Below, piece after piece: positions 1-6,650 of a stretch of 7,813 bases of DNA. Under the pieces are notes generated by a model. The model worked only from the letters and a program-made list of their open reading frames with translations. It searched no databases and was not told the origin of the DNA. Location of the stretch: contig CACYBV010000076.1 of NCBI GenBank assembly GCA_902772745.1, forward strand, positions 1-7,813. The letters run 5' to 3'. Both the position numbers and the translations under genes were made by a program. Positions within the stretch are counted from its first letter, which is position 1; each line of letters starts with the position of its first letter. Source of the DNA: an uncultured Eubacteriales bacterium. GTDB taxonomy: Bacteria; Bacillota; Clostridia; Lachnospirales; Lachnospiraceae.

Positions 1-604
1 GAAGGTATTCGATCACATCGCTCTGGCGGTCATACAAAAGATAACAGTAGCCAAGCGTATCCCGCATCGTGGAATTTGCCGGTTTTTTCAGATAATACTG
101 CGCGAGATCCAGAAGCTCGGTGAAGCTTTCATCCGATGAGAGGTCTGAAATCAGGGCAGGATTCATTTCCTCCGCATTCTTTCTCGGAAGCTCATGGATA
201 TTTGAAGGCGCGGGCAAGGAAGGCTCGGAAGAAAGCGCGGAACCGGAAGCCCGGGACGCTTCTTCGGCATTTTCCGGGACATCCTTGTAATCGGAAGCGC
301 TTTTTTCACCGGGGAAGGGCAGAAGCGTGATGTCGGTGAGCTCATCGCCCGAATATTCCAGGCTGAGAAGCCCGCAGTCCTCCCAGTACATAAGACTGCG
401 TATCACCGTTTTCTGCGTCACGTCAAAAAGATCCGCCATGTCGGAAAGAGACAGAAGGATCGAAGAATCCAGCGAGCAGCGCATAAGATACAGGTACACC
501 TTGAAAGCGCCCTCCGGCGCCTGAGGCATATATTCATCAATGAAATCCACGGGGATTTCGAGATATTGTCTGTGAGATTTTGTCCGTATATTGAGTTTTT
601 TCAT
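1..604 (-). CDS. DnaD-domain replication initiation/primosome protein, 3' end beyond window
   Basis: Seen: an open frame of 201 codons reads from ATG at 604 leftward to the window edge without a stop, starting MKKLNIRTKSHRQYLEIPVDF. A purine-rich ribosome binding site (AGGAAGGGA on the minus strand) lies about 6 nt upstream. Residues about 15-95 look like a winged-helix domain (KVYLYLMRCSLD...LSLSDMADLFDVTQKTVIRSLMYWEDCGLL). Residues about 100-155 form a Ser/Ala/Pro/Glu-rich linker. From about 160 a DnaB_2/DnaD C-terminal domain begins (FTELLDLAQYYLKKPANSTMRD, then LLYDRQSDVIEYL). Family knowledge: DnaD-type proteins help load the replicative helicase at origins or restart sites in Firmicutes, acting in the cytoplasm on DNA. 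Inference: the missing 3' part should complete the DnaD domain, and a dnaC-like ATPase often follows. The symbol is left blank because Firmicutes carry several DnaD-like paralogs, some in phages. The gene is transcribed away from queA and has its own promoter. Confidence 0.85.
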   Translation of the reverse strand, partial: MKKLNIRTKSHRQYLEIPVDFIDEYMPQAPEGAFKVYLYLMRCSLDSSILLSLSDMADLFDVTQKTVIRSLMYWEDCGLLSLEYSGDELTDITLLPFPGEKSASDYKDVPENAEEASRASGSALSSEPSLPAPSNIHELPRKNAEEMNPALISDLSSDESFTELLDLAQYYLKKPANSTMRDTLGYCYLLYDRQSDVIEYL

Positions 605-721
605 GATAAATCCCTTCCTGGTGATCCGTCCTGCGGCGGAACTTGATGCAGACGGACCGACAGCAAAAGTACACGGAAAGATCCACAGAAATCCTGACTT
701 TCCCGTACTGCTGTCGCAAGA

Positions 722-749
722 AGTATACCATAAAATCCGAAAATGAAAA
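722..749 (-). promoter_or_regulatory. Probable extended -10 promoter for the DnaD-domain gene
   Basis: On the minus strand, TGG followed by TATACT (the hexamer is at 727-722) forms an extended -10 element. A weak -35 candidate, TTTTCA, lies at 749-744 with a 16-nt spacer. This gives a leader of about 110 nt before the ATG at 604. The same TGGTATACT core occurs in the divergent queA promoter. Predicted from sequence only. Confidence 0.5.
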
Positions 750-783
750 GAGGCTTCTTTCGGACCTGTTGGGGATAAAAAAA

Positions 784-810
784 AGTGGAAAATGTGGAAA
801 ATGTGGAAAA
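784..810. repeat. Tandem 9-bp repeat, array A (three units)
   Basis: Three head-to-tail units: AGTGGAAAA at 784-792, TGTGGAAAA at 793-801 and TGTGGAAAA at 802-810. The period is exactly 9 with no spacer. Two units are identical and the first differs at one base. Confidence 0.9.
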
Positions 811-881
811 ACTCTGCCGGTGTTTCGAAAACCGCCGAAAATCAGGGGGTTTCTCCGGAGAGTTCTTTCGGAGTTATCAAG

Positions 882-917
882 AGTGAAAACTGTGCAGAAT
901 GTGAACAATGTGAATAA
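882..917. repeat. Tandem 9-bp repeat, array B (four degenerate units)
   Basis: Four abutting 9-mers: AGTGAAAAC at 882-890, TGTGCAGAA at 891-899, TGTGAACAA at 900-908 and TGTGAATAA at 909-917. They share the pattern TGTGNANAA with array A, about 70 bp away, but have diverged more. The shared period and motif suggest a common origin or a common binding protein. Confidence 0.75.
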
Positions 918-1090
918 ATTCGTGAAGAACCCGGCATTTTCCCAACTTTTCACAGGCTTTCAGGCCTTCTCTCCCCTGCGGGAAATTTTGTGAATAAAAA
1001 AATGCTGCTGTTTTTTATACTGTAATTTCAGAGGATGGGGCATGTTCGGGATCCGGAATATAAACTGCGGATCGTTATTGAAAATTGCTC

Positions 1091-1119
1091 TTCACAGATT
1101 CGCCCGAACGTGGTATACT
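1091..1119 (+). promoter_or_regulatory. Sigma-A-type promoter of the queA operon
   Basis: TTCACA at 1091-1096, a 17-nt spacer, then TATACT at 1114-1119 preceded by TGG (extended -10). Each hexamer differs from consensus at one position. The predicted start is near 1126, giving a leader of about 55 nt to queA. The -35 overlaps a weak DnaA-box-like match (CTCTTCACA, 1088-1096). Confidence 0.75.
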
Positions 1120-1135
1120 CTGTCATTGAATGAAG

Positions 1136-1163
1136 CGCATCCGGCTTTTTTTTGCGGGATGCG
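1136..1163 (+). other. Stem-loop in the queA leader
   Basis: CGCATCC at 1136-1142 pairs perfectly with GGATGCG at 1157-1163 around a T-rich 14-nt loop. The stem ends 3 nt before the queA ribosome binding site (GAGAAGGG, 1166-1173). It could influence translation initiation. It does not look like a terminator, because no T-run follows the stem. Confidence 0.4.
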
Positions 1164-1181
1164 GTGAGAAGGGCAGAAGTT

Positions 1182-2207
1182 ATGGATGTGAAGGATTTTG
1201 ACTACGGGCTTCCGGAGGAGCTGATTGCTCAGGACCCGCTTCTTCGGCGCGACGATTCGCGCCTGATGATTCTTGATAAGGAGACAGGCGCGGTCCGCCA
1301 CAGCATATTCCATGATATTATCGATGAGCTTCATCCCGGCGACTGCCTGGTCCTGAACAATTCGAGAGTGATTCCGGCGCGGCTTCACGGAATCCGGAAA
1401 GGCACCGGCGCGCTTGTCGAGGTGCTGCTTCTTAAGCGGAAGTCCGATAATATCTGGGAGACGCTGGTAAAACCCGGGAAGAAATGCCGTATCGGAACGG
1501 AGATTGATTTCGGCGAAGGGAGGCTTACAGGGAAGGTTATCGATATCGTGGAAGAGGGCAACCGCCTGATCGAGTTCTCTTATGAAGGCATCTTCGAAGA
1601 AGTTCTCGATGCTCTGGGCGAGATGCCGCTCCCGCCGTATATCACGCATAAGCTTCAGGACAAAAACCGCTATCAGACCGTATACGCCAGGTATGACGGC
1701 TCCGCCGCCGCACCGACCGCCGGCCTGCATTTTACTGAAGAGCTTCTTGAGAGAATTCATGAGAAAGGCATCGATATTGCAGAAGTGACGCTCCATGTGG
1801 GGCTTGGAACTTTCCGTCCGGTTAAGGCGGAAACGATCGAAGAACACCATATGCACAGTGAATTCTACATGATCGGTGCGGAAGCTGCGGAAAAAATCAA
1901 CCGCGCGAAGGATACGGGACATCGTGTGATCTGCGTCGGGACGACTTCCTGCCGTACAATCGAATCCGCTGCGGATGAAAACGGCCGCCTCCGGGAAACG
2001 AGCGGATGGACGGAGATTTTCATCTATCCCGGCTACCGCTTCAAAGTGCTCGATGCCCTGATCACAAACTTCCATCTGCCGCAGTCGACGCTTCTGATGC
2101 TGGTGTCGGCGCTCGCGGGGAGGGAGCATATCCTCTCGGCATACAGGGAGGCTATAAAGGAAAGGTACCGCTTCTTCAGCTTCGGGGATGCGATGCTTAT
2201 AGAATAA
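1182..2207 (+). CDS. queA: S-adenosylmethionine:tRNA ribosyltransferase-isomerase QueA
   Basis: QueA transfers and isomerises the ribosyl part of S-adenosylmethionine onto 7-aminomethyl-7-deazaguanine (preQ1) at tRNA position 34, giving epoxyqueuosine, the penultimate step of queuosine synthesis. The 341-residue product has the usual family length and carries family motifs along its whole length: DFDYGLPEELIAQ (5-17), NNSRVIPARL (59-68), GEMPLPPYI (146-154), GSAAAPTAGLHFT (173-185), LHVGLGTFRPV (204-214), MHSE (224-227), GTTSCRT (253-259), FIYPGYRFK (280-288), ITNFHLPQSTLLMLVSALAG (294-313) and YRFFSFGDAMLI (329-340). An in-frame ATG at 1152 would add ten residues. ATG 1182 is preferred because GAGAAGGG lies 8 nt before it and the family begins here. 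It is the first gene of a probable four-gene operon. No tgt or other queuosine gene is adjacent within the window. Confidence 0.97.
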   Translation: MDVKDFDYGLPEELIAQDPLLRRDDSRLMILDKETGAVRHSIFHDIIDELHPGDCLVLNNSRVIPARLHGIRKGTGALVEVLLLKRKSDNIWETLVKPGKKCRIGTEIDFGEGRLTGKVIDIVEEGNRLIEFSYEGIFEEVLDALGEMPLPPYITHKLQDKNRYQTVYARYDGSAAAPTAGLHFTEELLERIHEKGIDIAEVTLHVGLGTFRPVKAETIEEHHMHSEFYMIGAEAAEKINRAKDTGHRVICVGTTSCRTIESAADENGRLRETSGWTEIFIYPGYRFKVLDALITNFHLPQSTLLMLVSALAGREHILSAYREAIKERYRFFSFGDAMLIE

Positions 2208-2233
2208 CAAAAAACAGAAAGAGGTAAAAGAGT

Positions 2234-3241
2234 ATGTTTTCAGGAATTCTTGCCGCTGTCACATGGGCAATTGAAACTGTCGTCATTGCATTTGCGCTGT
2301 CAATGTCGCCGCTGGTGGACAACGCGGGGGAAGCGATTTTCCTTGCGCCGTTTATCAGCACTTTCGTGCATGACGCATTTTCCGCAGTCTTTTCGTGGAT
2401 TTACAACGGCGTGCGCGGAAAACTCGGCAGCGTTTTCAAGGCGCTGTTCAAAACGAAGAGCGGCAAATGGGTCGTTATCGCCGCAATTATCGGCGGCCCT
2501 GTGGGCATGACCGGTTATGTCATGGCCGTAACATACATGGGCGCATCCATCGGCGCGGTTGCGAGCGCAATTTTCCCTGCGATCGGAAGTGTCCTTGCTT
2601 TCTTCTTCCTGAAGGAAAAGATGAAATGGTACCAGTGGGTTTTCCTGGGACTTACGATCCTCGGCGTATACGGCCTGAGCTTCTCTCCGGACCTTTCACC
2701 GAAGAACTACCTTCTCGGTATCCTCGGCGCGCTCCTGTGCGCATTCGGCTGGGGCATTGAGGCCGTCATCCTCGCAAAGTGCCTCAAGGACCCGGAAGTC
2801 ACGGACGAATATGCGCTTCAGATCCGCCAGACGACCTCCGCCCTGTTCTACGGCGCTGTGATTCTTCCGGTTCTTGCGATTCTCGGATTTAAAGAAGGCG
2901 GGCTCGGCCCCTGGGCTTTCACAGCCAGCCTGTTCGGAAGCTCCTGGAAGATCATTCTGATTATTGCGGCAGCCGGCGTATTCGCGACGGTTTCATATCT
3001 TTTCTACTACAGGGCGATCGCGAAGATCGGCGCGTCAAAAGCCATGGCGCTGAACATCTCCTACGTCGCGTGGGCTATGATTCTCGCGCTTCTTCTGGAT
3101 GTGGTCTGGCATATTTTCGACAAGAGCCATGCGATTGCGTACCCGAGTGTTCTTACGATCGTATGTGCAATCGTGGTTTTCGTGTGCAGCATTTTCGCGG
3201 CGGCGGACTTTAAGGAAATCTTTGCAAAGAAGAGCGCCTGA
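2234..3241 (+). CDS. DMT-superfamily (EamA-type) ten-TM membrane transporter, substrate unknown
   Basis: The 335-residue protein is very hydrophobic, with about ten predicted membrane helices: roughly 4-22, 34-57, 79-101, 104-126, 132-150, 157-181, 201-219, 239-259, 264-290 and 304-323. Two EamA-like halves can be seen. The first has the typical pattern GASIGAVASAIFPAIGSVLAFFFLKEK at about 103-129. The second has a parallel stretch, GASKAMALNISYVAWAMILALLLD, at about 266-289, but ends in Asp instead of the usual Glu. A longer soluble loop of about 20 residues lies near 58-78. The family moves small metabolites or drugs across the cytoplasmic membrane, but the sequence does not show the substrate. 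The ATG follows AAGAGGT by about 9 nt. It lies 26 nt after queA with no terminator, so co-transcription is likely. A role in exporting or importing a queuosine precursor is only a guess from position. Confidence 0.85.
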   Translation: MFSGILAAVTWAIETVVIAFALSMSPLVDNAGEAIFLAPFISTFVHDAFSAVFSWIYNGVRGKLGSVFKALFKTKSGKWVVIAAIIGGPVGMTGYVMAVTYMGASIGAVASAIFPAIGSVLAFFFLKEKMKWYQWVFLGLTILGVYGLSFSPDLSPKNYLLGILGALLCAFGWGIEAVILAKCLKDPEVTDEYALQIRQTTSALFYGAVILPVLAILGFKEGGLGPWAFTASLFGSSWKIILIIAAAGVFATVSYLFYYRAIAKIGASKAMALNISYVAWAMILALLLDVVWHIFDKSHAIAYPSVLTIVCAIVVFVCSIFAAADFKEIFAKKSA

Positions 3242-3278
3242 TCCTGCTGTCCGCATATTCCGGTGATTTGAAGCATTT

Positions 3279-4022
3279 ATGGAAGAAATCAGACTCAACA
3301 AATATTTAAGCGACCGCGGCGTCTGCTCCCGCAGGGAAGCGGACCGGCTTGCAGAGGAAGGCCGGATTCTCGTCAATGGAAAACCCGCGTCCCCGGGTCA
3401 GAAAGTGACGGACCGGGACGAAATCCGTGTCAACGGAACAGCTGTGGACACGAAAGTCCCCGAAAAAGTCATTATCGCGCTGTATAAACCGGTCGGCGTC
3501 GTCTGCACGACAAAAGACTTCCCGGGAGAAGAAAATGTCCTCTCCCTCGTCGATTATCACGGACGCCTTTACCCTGTCGGACGGCTCGACAAGGATTCGG
3601 AAGGCCTCCTTTTTCTGACAAACGACGGGAATTTTGCTGCGGAAATCACAAAAGCCTCCGGACATCATGAGAAGGAATACGAGGTTATCGTGAACCATGA
3701 CCTCACAGACTCTTTTGTGAAGCGCATGGAGAAAGGAATTTACCTTTCGGAACTTCAGAAAACAACCGCTGCCTGCAAAGTAAAAAAGACCGGCGACCGG
3801 AAGTTTACGATCGTCCTGACGCAGGGCCTGAACCGCCAGATCAGAAGGATGGCGGAAAGCTGCGGTTACGAAGTCCAGTCCCTCCGGCGTGTCCGGATCA
3901 TGAATGTACAGCTCGCGAAAATGAAACCCGGCACATGGCGTTTTATTACCGGATCGGAACGGACGGAGCTCCTTTCGGGGCTTCGGAAGAAACCTTCGGG
4001 AAGGAGAAAGGAACAGGCATAG
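3279..4022 (+). CDS. rluF: RluF-type pseudouridine synthase (RsuA/RluB/RluF family)
   Basis: This enzyme isomerises specific uridines in RNA to pseudouridine. The 247-residue product has an N-terminal S4 RNA-binding domain (about 4-52, LNKYLSDRGVCSRREADRL), then the catalytic core with GRLDKDSEGLLFLTNDG at 101-117, where Asp104 is the expected nucleophile. HEKEY (130-134) and QGLNRQIRRM (182-191), followed by RVRIMNVQL (204-212), match RluF more closely than RluB or RsuA as I recall the E. coli sequence. E. coli RluF acts on 23S rRNA U2604 and on U35 of tRNA-Tyr. The C-terminal tail (about 232-247) is short and basic. The ribosome binding site is weak (GGTGAT more than 10 nt upstream), so expression may rely partly on readthrough from the upstream genes. 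It starts 37 nt after the transporter and ends 3 nt before ligA. RluB-like specificity cannot be excluded. Confidence 0.88.
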   Translation: MEEIRLNKYLSDRGVCSRREADRLAEEGRILVNGKPASPGQKVTDRDEIRVNGTAVDTKVPEKVIIALYKPVGVVCTTKDFPGEENVLSLVDYHGRLYPVGRLDKDSEGLLFLTNDGNFAAEITKASGHHEKEYEVIVNHDLTDSFVKRMEKGIYLSELQKTTAACKVKKTGDRKFTIVLTQGLNRQIRRMAESCGYEVQSLRRVRIMNVQLAKMKPGTWRFITGSERTELLSGLRKKPSGRRKEQA

Positions 4023-4025
4023 GAA

Positions 4026-6014
4026 ATGAGTGATCCGATGCAGAATGCGGAAGATATCGCGCGCATGAAAGAACTGATCCCGGTGCTTCGGGAAGCCGCG
4101 CGGGCGTATTATCAGGAAAACCGCGAAATCATGCCGAACGAGCGCTACGACCGGCTGTACGACGAACTCCTGCAGCTGGAGGAGCGGACAGGAACCGTGC
4201 TTTCCGGGAGTCCGACGCATTTCGTGGGCTATGAAGTGCTTTCGGAGCTGCCGAAGGAACGGCATGAATTTCCTGCGCTCTCTTTGGACAAAACCAAGGA
4301 AGTCGAAGCGCTTGCCGCTTTTTTGGGGAACCAGAAGGGCGTGCTGTCCTGGAAACTCGACGGACTCACGATCGTCCTGACTTATGACAACGGGACGCTC
4401 ACAAAGGCCGTAACCCGCGGCGACGGGGAGACAGGCGAAGTGATCACCGGGAATGCGCGGAATTTCAGAAACCTTCCCTTACGGATTCCCTATACCGGGC
4501 ATCTCGTGCTCCGGGGAGAGGCGGTGATCCGCTATTCGGATTTCGAGCGGATGAACGCCGAAATCCCCGAAGACTCCAAATACAAAAATCCGCGGAATCT
4601 TTGTTCCGGATCCGTCCGCCAGCTGGACCCTTCCGTGACGGCGGAACGCTCCGTAAACCTCGTAGCGTTTTCGCTTCTCACGGCGGAGGGCGCGGATTTT
4701 GAAAATTCGTTCATGAAACAGATGGACTTTCTCGATGCACAGGGTTTCGAGACCGTCGAACGGATCTTTGTCACGGCGGAAAAGATGGAGCAGGGCGTAA
4801 ATCATTTCCGGGAAAAAATCGGACACTACGACATCCCCTCTGACGGGCTTGTACTGATGATGGACGACATCCGGTACGGCGAGTCCCTCGGGCGCACGGC
4901 GAAATTCCCGAGAAACGCGATCGCCTTCAAATGGCAGGACGAGATGGCGGAAACTGCGCTCCTTCGGATCGAATGGAGCGCCTCCCGCACAGGGCTCATC
5001 AACCCGGTCGCGGTTTTCGAACCGGTGGAACTGGAAGGCACGACTGTGAGCCGCGCTTCCGTCCACAATATTTCCGTCATGCAGGAAATGCAGCTTGGGA
5101 TCGGCGACCGGATCCTTGTCTATAAGGCCAACATGATCATCCCCCAGATTGCCGAAAACCGTACGAAATCGGGACTTCTCGAAATACCAGATATTTGTCC
5201 CGTCTGCGGAGGGAAAACCGAAATAAAGGACGATTCCGGTGTTCGTACGCTGTATTGCACGAACCCGGCGTGCCCGGCGAAGAAGATCAAGGCTTTTGAC
5301 CTCTTTGTGAGCCGCAATGCGCTCCGGATCGACGGACTTTCGGAGGCAACGCTGGAGAAATTTGTCGACCGCGGCTTTGTCCGGAGCTTTGCGGATATTT
5401 TCCGGCTTCGGCGGCACCGGGACGAAATCGTCTCGATGGAAGGCTTCGGCGAAAAGTCTTTCGAGAATATTATTGCATCCGTTGATGCGGCGAGAAAGAC
5501 GACGCTTCCGCGGCTCCTTTCGGGACTCGGAATCCCCGGGATCGGCGTCGCTTCGGGGAAGCTACTGTCGGATTATTTCAAGGGAGACCTCGCAGCGCTC
5601 CGCAGTGCGGATGAAGAAACACTGACCGCGATTGACGGGATCGGGGCGGTTACGGCCGCCGATATCGCGAAGTATTTCTCGGATCCCGAAAAGGCTTCGG
5701 CACTGGACGACCTGCTGACGGAGCTTGAGATCGAAAAAAGCCCGGAAGAAACTTCGGAACAGCCGCTTTCGGGTCTCACATTTGTCATTACCGGCGCGGT
5801 GCATGAATTCGCAAACCGGGATGCGCTCAGGGAATTTATCGAGGCGCGGGGCGGAAGAGCGGCCGGTTCGGTCAGCAAAAACACCTCGTATCTTATCAAC
5901 AACGACGTCAGTTCCGCTTCCGGGAAAAACAAAAAAGCGAAAGAACTCGGGATCAGGATCATCAGTGAGGCGGATTTTCTGAAACTTGTGCTGGAAGGGG
6001 ATAAGGAGCTGTAA
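4026..6014 (+). CDS. ligA: NAD-dependent DNA ligase LigA (divergent subtype)
   Basis: The enzyme seals nicks in duplex DNA using NAD+, in replication and repair. The 662-residue length is typical. Domain order is complete: domain Ia (about 10-65, AYYQENREIMPNERYDRLYDEL), nucleotidyltransferase with KLDG at 110-113 (Lys110 is the adenylated residue), TRGDGETGE (130-138), RGEAVI (163-168) and FKW (301-303), OB fold (about 315-385), a zinc finger with Cys391, Cys394, Cys411 and Cys416, helix-hairpin-helix repeats (about 430-550), and a C-terminal BRCT domain (about 581-658). Odd points: the usual Glu two residues before the catalytic Lys is Ser108, and the usual RAGDVIP segment reads KANMIIP (367-373). 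Start choice: ATG 4026 has AAAGGA 13 nt and AAGGAG 19 nt upstream. ATG 4038 (Met5) has AGGAA 12 nt upstream and is an alternative. It is the last gene of the operon, followed by a terminator. A second, more canonical ligA elsewhere in the genome is possible. Confidence 0.93.
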   Translation: MSDPMQNAEDIARMKELIPVLREAARAYYQENREIMPNERYDRLYDELLQLEERTGTVLSGSPTHFVGYEVLSELPKERHEFPALSLDKTKEVEALAAFLGNQKGVLSWKLDGLTIVLTYDNGTLTKAVTRGDGETGEVITGNARNFRNLPLRIPYTGHLVLRGEAVIRYSDFERMNAEIPEDSKYKNPRNLCSGSVRQLDPSVTAERSVNLVAFSLLTAEGADFENSFMKQMDFLDAQGFETVERIFVTAEKMEQGVNHFREKIGHYDIPSDGLVLMMDDIRYGESLGRTAKFPRNAIAFKWQDEMAETALLRIEWSASRTGLINPVAVFEPVELEGTTVSRASVHNISVMQEMQLGIGDRILVYKANMIIPQIAENRTKSGLLEIPDICPVCGGKTEIKDDSGVRTLYCTNPACPAKKIKAFDLFVSRNALRIDGLSEATLEKFVDRGFVRSFADIFRLRRHRDEIVSMEGFGEKSFENIIASVDAARKTTLPRLLSGLGIPGIGVASGKLLSDYFKGDLAALRSADEETLTAIDGIGAVTAADIAKYFSDPEKASALDDLLTELEIEKSPEETSEQPLSGLTFVITGAVHEFANRDALREFIEARGGRAAGSVSKNTSYLINNDVSSASGKNKKAKELGIRIISEADFLKLVLEGDKEL

Positions 6015-6050
6015 ACCCCGGCCGTATATACTTTATTAGGGGATTATAAA

Positions 6051-6088
6051 GCGGAAAGCCATATTTCATGCGGCTTTCCGCTCTTTTT
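6051..6088 (+). terminator. Intrinsic terminator of the queA-ligA operon
   Basis: GCGGAAAGCC (6051-6060) pairs perfectly with GGCTTTCCGC (6072-6081) around an 11-nt loop, followed by TCTTTTTA. The 10-bp GC-rich stem and T-tract lie 37 nt after the ligA stop. On the opposite strand the downstream T-run is weak, so it is probably one-directional. Confidence 0.92.
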
Positions 6089-6113
6089 ATATCATTGCCT
6101 TCTAATATTGTGA

Positions 6114-6561
6114 TTTGGACTTTACGGCGTTGCAGTCTTAACCGGCGTGGACAGACAGTCTTTTAAACGTCGGCCGGATACGGTGACATCGGGCGGCGAA
6201 GCGCGGACGGTCTTTCAGGATGCGATATCAGGCTTTGATGAATATCAGATTGAACTGATGCCGCGGGAAGAAGGTATCTATCTGATCGAAAAGATGCAGA
6301 AATACACGGACAGGTCACAAGTTAACCGTATTACGGGAGCGCGCTGGAGACGCTGTCCGGAAACCGGCCGAGCTCAGTCCGAAGAATTCGGAGGAGCTGG
6401 CATATCTTAGCGGAAGTCTGGGATATACAGTTTATCTCGGAAGCGACGATTCAGCCCAGTATTTCCAGGTCCGCTGCCGCAATACAAAAGAGGATGCGCT
6501 GGAATCCACCTATACCGTATCTGTTGAACGGCTGCAGGTGATACCCTTTATTGAGAAATGA
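6114..6561 (+). pseudogene. Frameshifted, start-less coding remnant of unknown function
   Basis: Two coding-like stretches follow each other in different frames. The first is open from 6114, just after a stop at 6111-6113, and reads through GVDRQSFKRRPDTV and GFDEYQIELMPREEGIYLIE to about 6330. The second reads NSEELAYLSGSLGYTVYLG and then VRCRNTKEDALESTYTVSVE, ending in VIPFIEK and a stop at 6559-6561. It is offset by one base from the first. A short middle frame (YGSALETLSGNRP, about 6332-6370) could mean two separate indels. No ATG or ribosome binding site precedes the first part; the only early start codon is GTG at 6147. A terminator lies just upstream. I do not recognise the family. It may be a decayed gene whose 5' end was deleted. 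A sequencing error could create the frameshift but not the missing start. Confidence 0.55.
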
Positions 6562-6650
6562 GGGAAGACCGGAAAAGGCATGAGATCCGGCATAGTGATC
6601 TGCTGTCCGTTGACATTGCCGGCCAGTTCTGAAAAAACACAAAAAGGACG

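Larger units (their letters stand above)
770..997. promoter_or_regulatory. Cluster of DnaA-box-like nonamers (candidate DnaA-binding region)
   Basis: Compared with the DnaA box TTWTNCACA (reverse complement TGTGNAWAA), full matches are seen at 793-801 and 802-810 (TGTGGAAAA) and at 909-917 and 989-997 (TGTGAATAA). One-mismatch copies lie at 770-778, 784-792, 891-899, 900-908 and, in the opposite orientation, 946-954. Most copies share one orientation, and two groups are packed at exactly 9-bp periods. The cluster is next to a DnaD-family gene and abuts an AT-rich segment. DnaA binding is inferred. Chance occurrence of so many close matches in 230 bp seems unlikely, but slippage of a 9-bp repeat could explain the tandem groups. 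Confidence 0.5.
605..1181. other. Divergent intergenic region between the DnaD-domain gene and queA
   Basis: This is a 577-bp region with no convincing gene. It contains the outward-facing promoters of both flanking genes, a cluster of DnaA-box-like nonamers between about 770 and 997, and an AT-rich stretch at about 983-1028 directly beside the last box. The short open frames crossing it have no good ribosome binding site, and their repeated peptide patterns (KCGKCGK, NVNNVN) simply follow from the 9-bp DNA repeats. I see no terminator or tRNA in it. Confidence 0.7.

Noticed and set aside
537..953. 138-codon minus-strand open frame overlapping the DnaD gene start
   Set aside because: It overlaps the DnaD frame out of phase, contains repeat-derived peptides (FPHFPHFP, FTLFTF), and has no family resemblance.
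643..993. 116-codon plus-strand open frame in the intergenic region
   Set aside because: No good ribosome binding site, it overlaps the DnaD-gene promoter, and its repeated peptides (KCGKCGK, NVNNVN) are products of the 9-bp DNA repeats.
770..997. Definite chromosomal oriC
   Set aside because: dnaA, dnaN and gyrase genes are not in the window and the boxes are mostly non-perfect, so only a candidate DnaA-binding cluster is claimed.
1016..1021. TATACT as an additional queA promoter
   Set aside because: No acceptable -35 hexamer at 16-18 nt, and a much better promoter lies at 1091-1119.
1092..2210. Long minus-strand open frame opposite queA
   Set aside because: It is antisense to a clear queA with full family motifs; the long frame follows from GC-biased codon use.
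3306..4265. Long minus-strand open frame opposite rluF and ligA
   Set aside because: It is antisense to two well supported genes and has no recognisable domain.
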